Source of the DNA: Abelmoschus esculentus
Lineage: Eukaryota; Streptophyta; Magnoliopsida; Malvales; Malvaceae
DNA length: 64,000 nucleotides
NCBI GenBank assembly: GCA_035048815.1
Contig: JAUCBN010000017.1
Span: 14,752,936 to 14,816,935 of the forward strand
Reading direction: 5' to 3'
Shown: positions 61,894-64,000 of the stretch, piece after piece
Position numbering within the stretch: position 1 is the stretch's first letter
Layout: every line of letters begins with the position of its first letter
The notes under the pieces: generated by a model
What the model was told of the DNA's origin: nothing
The model's database searches: none
What the model saw: the letters and a program-made list of their open reading frames with translations, nothing else
Translations under genes and position numbers: made by a program

Positions 61894-62591
61894 TAGGGTG
61901 AGTAAAACTGGATTTGGAAAATATGATTTTTTTTAATTTTAAGTTATTTGAGTCAAATCAAATAACTCGAAAAAATTTTAATTTTAAGTCAAGTTCAAAT
62001 TTTCAAAATTCGAGTTACTCGAAAAATCGAATAACTCGAAAATTTTTAAAGTCTAATTATACATTTAGTCCATGTAGTTTTATTTTTAATTTTATTTTAG
62101 TTATATCTTCTCTTTTTTATTATTTTTACATTTGAATTTTCTTTTCTTTACAATATGGTCACTTTTTATATTTATTTTTTATTTTTTAAATATAATTTTT
62201 ATTTAAATTTTTATATTATTTTAATTATATTAATTAATTTATATTTTTATATTATTGTATTTAATTTATTATTATTTTTATCTCGTTTTAACCTTTTCTA
62301 GATAAAAAATATTTTTTTAACAAGGCTCGTAATTTAATGAAATAAAATATCCATACCTAATGTATTTGATATAAAGAGAGAATTTTAAAATTAGAATCAA
62401 AATGTATTATAGTATTATAAATAGTATAATTAAATTTATACATAAACTCAAAAAATCGACTCGACTTGAACTCGCTAAAACTGACTCAAATCGAAAAAAA
62501 TTCAAAAAAAGTTCAAGTTGAAAAATATGTTGACTCAACTCAAATTTTTTTTGACTCGACTCGACTCGACTCACTCAAACGCTCACCCCTA
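61894..62591. mobile_element. hAT-type element, 698 bp, perfect 8-bp target duplication
   Basis: Ends TAGGGTGAGTAAAACT and AACGCTCACCCCTA, with ACTCGA-rich subterminal regions. Perfect duplications gaggaaga lie at 61886-61893 and 62592-62599. The same family as 29889-30570, sharing an internal acatttagtcc stretch and a terminal tcgactcgac run. The 73-codon frame at 61914-62135 is not a gene. Confidence 0.85.
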
Positions 62592-62599
62592 GAGGAAGA

Positions 62600-63009
62600 T
62601 GTAAGCAAATACTTTCCATCCTATATTATTTATGGGTGAGTTTACGTTTCGAATCGAATTAAAAAATATTAAATTAATCGGTTTTACAAATTTTATTTTA
62701 TGATTCAAATTTGATCTATTTTGAATTGAGTTAAACAAATTTAATTGTAATCATTTATAATGTTATAATACAGATTGATTATAATTTAAATAACTTTTGG
62801 TATTCATATACAATACACATATTTCTTCGTATTGTTTCATATGTTGTGTACATATATCAAGTATAATTGAAAAATTCAATTCAAACTTAAAAAATATTTA
62901 CTAATTTTAAAAGTTTTGAGTTATTCAAATTTTTATTTTATAATTCAAACTTAATTTAAAATCTTTTGAATTTTGAGTCAATCAAAATAAAAATTAAATT
63001 TCTAAAAAT
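62600..63009. other. AT-rich DNA, possible eroded hAT remnant
   Basis: Starts tatgggtgagtttacg and has repeated gaatcgaatt/tcaaactt phrases, but no matching right end. No gene. Confidence 0.3.
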
Positions 63010-63365
63010 CCTCTGTCTCTTTATCATGTTTACTGTTAAAAATTTCTAAAAAATAAATTTTAAACCTTAACCCTTATTTTCTCTATCCTAAACCATAAAC
63101 CCTATACTTAAAAAATACATCATAACCTAATTCTCTAAAGCCTACACCTTAAAAAATACATCATACCCCTAATTCCCTAAACCCTACACCTTAAAAAATA
63201 CATCATACCTTTAATTCTCTAAACCCTACACCTTAAAAAATACACCATACCCCTAATTTCTAAACTTTAACTACAACCCTTAATTTTAAACCCTAAAACT
63301 TTTAATTTAAAGTGAAAGTACGTATGAAAGTATAGAAAAAAGATATACAATTTACACGTAAAACA
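63010..63365. repeat. Dispersed repeat with CCCTAAA words, copy 3, with 42-bp tandem units
   Basis: Shares the order of phrases with copies at 18890 and 55840. Here the unit acaccttaaaaaatacatca followed by taccccctaattccctaaa-type sequence (period about 42 bp) is repeated about three times at 63130-63265. It ends tttaatttaaagtgaaagt, parallel to the other copies. Confidence 0.65.
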
Positions 63366-64000
63366 TGCATGTTTATTCTGAGCATTGACCATTGAAGCAC
63401 CAGGGGAATCAAAGCTGTGTCTCTTTTGTCAGTGGTCACGTAGAAAAAGAAAACAAGCCAACAGACAAGACAGAGGGAATGGAATATGTGTGGTTTTGCT
63501 AGTAAATAAAGATCAACAAGGAAGATGATGACGTATCCATGCACGCGCATTTCTGCGTTGGGTCTTTCTCCTCCCGAGCTTTCTTCAGTTGCTTTGTCAT
63601 TGTACCCAGCAGAAACAGTAAGAGAAGCGGTTGCAGTTGAAGTGTAGAGTTGTTTGTCGTTTCATCTGGTCTGGTCGGGAGTCGGGACAACTCAAGTGCC
63701 CTGTCGGAGTTGGACAGTAACTACACCTTAGACAGCCATGGCTGATGCAACAAAACTTCCTTAGGTCACCTCCAACGTTACTTGGGCATGCACTTCTCAC
63801 GAAACAGTGTCATTTGTCAGCTCAGTCATGCAGGAAACAACAGTCTTTGTTAGTATTACGATCGATTAAATCGAATGTGCAGTACTGCAATAATTTGTCT
63901 TTGTTTTTTTCTTAACATCAAAATAATTGTGTTAATTATCCTATTTTTAAGGTATCTATATTTTTTTGTCTTTTTTAAATATTTAAACTATTTTTTTATT
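63366..64000. other. Unassigned normal-composition sequence at the window edge
   Basis: 63366-63850 is clearly less AT-rich than its surroundings, but its open frames (minus 63499-63690 and 63597-63800) show no domain or splice-supported structure. It may be the edge of a gene outside the window, a gene remnant or unique non-coding DNA. Confidence 0.3.

Overview
The window is nuclear DNA from a flowering plant, almost certainly a eudicot and possibly a malvid; that placement comes from protein resemblance and repeat style and is tentative. The evidence is spliced genes with GT-AG introns, a TT8-type bHLH regulator, a patatin-like lipase, a GPI-anchored lipid-transfer protein, and very AT-rich intergenic DNA full of LTR retroelements, Mutator-like (MULE) and hAT-type miniature elements. 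There is no operon, CRISPR array, rRNA or intact tRNA gene.

Six genes are supported. On the minus strand: a CUE-domain coiled-coil protein (1054-4396, eight coding exons, 620 aa), a patatin-like acyl hydrolase of the pPLAIII type (41317-42663, 388 aa), NAA20, the NatB catalytic subunit (46836-49231, six exons), and a GPI-anchored LTP (59028-59896, three exons, 171 aa). On the plus strand: TT8/bHLH42 (20192-23733, eight exons, 671 aa), the master bHLH of anthocyanin and proanthocyanidin synthesis, and an F-box/leucine-rich-repeat gene resembling SKIP17 (50794-54351, twelve exons). NAA20 carries two, and the F-box gene one, single-base deletion although all their splice sites are intact; this looks more like residual assembly error than decay. 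The genes are functionally unrelated neighbours; I see no pathway cluster.

Between the genes: 5-19 kb holds two ~1.5 kb paralogous segments bracketing a decayed Ty1-copia element. One segment carries a 1423-bp MULE with 9-bp target duplications, and the other preserves the matching empty site. A CACTA-like inverted repeat interrupted by an hAT element lies at 16.9-19.4 kb. 26.6-30.6 kb holds a fold-back MULE, a SINE-like pair (one copy split by an hAT element) and a second hAT. 33.7-39.7 kb is a minus-oriented, gag-only LTR retroelement with a second ORF and many TTTCGAAA palindromes. 44.5-45.9 kb is a ~1.4 kb pure AAT microsatellite. 57-58.8 kb is a MULE with another fold-back MULE nested inside it. 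61.9-62.6 kb is an hAT with a perfect 8-bp target duplication.

I did not find a convincing new biological system. The most informative signals are the filled/empty MULE site pair, the tRNA-like modules inside that MULE family, the nested insertions dated by target duplications, the clustered frameshifts, and the giant AAT tract.
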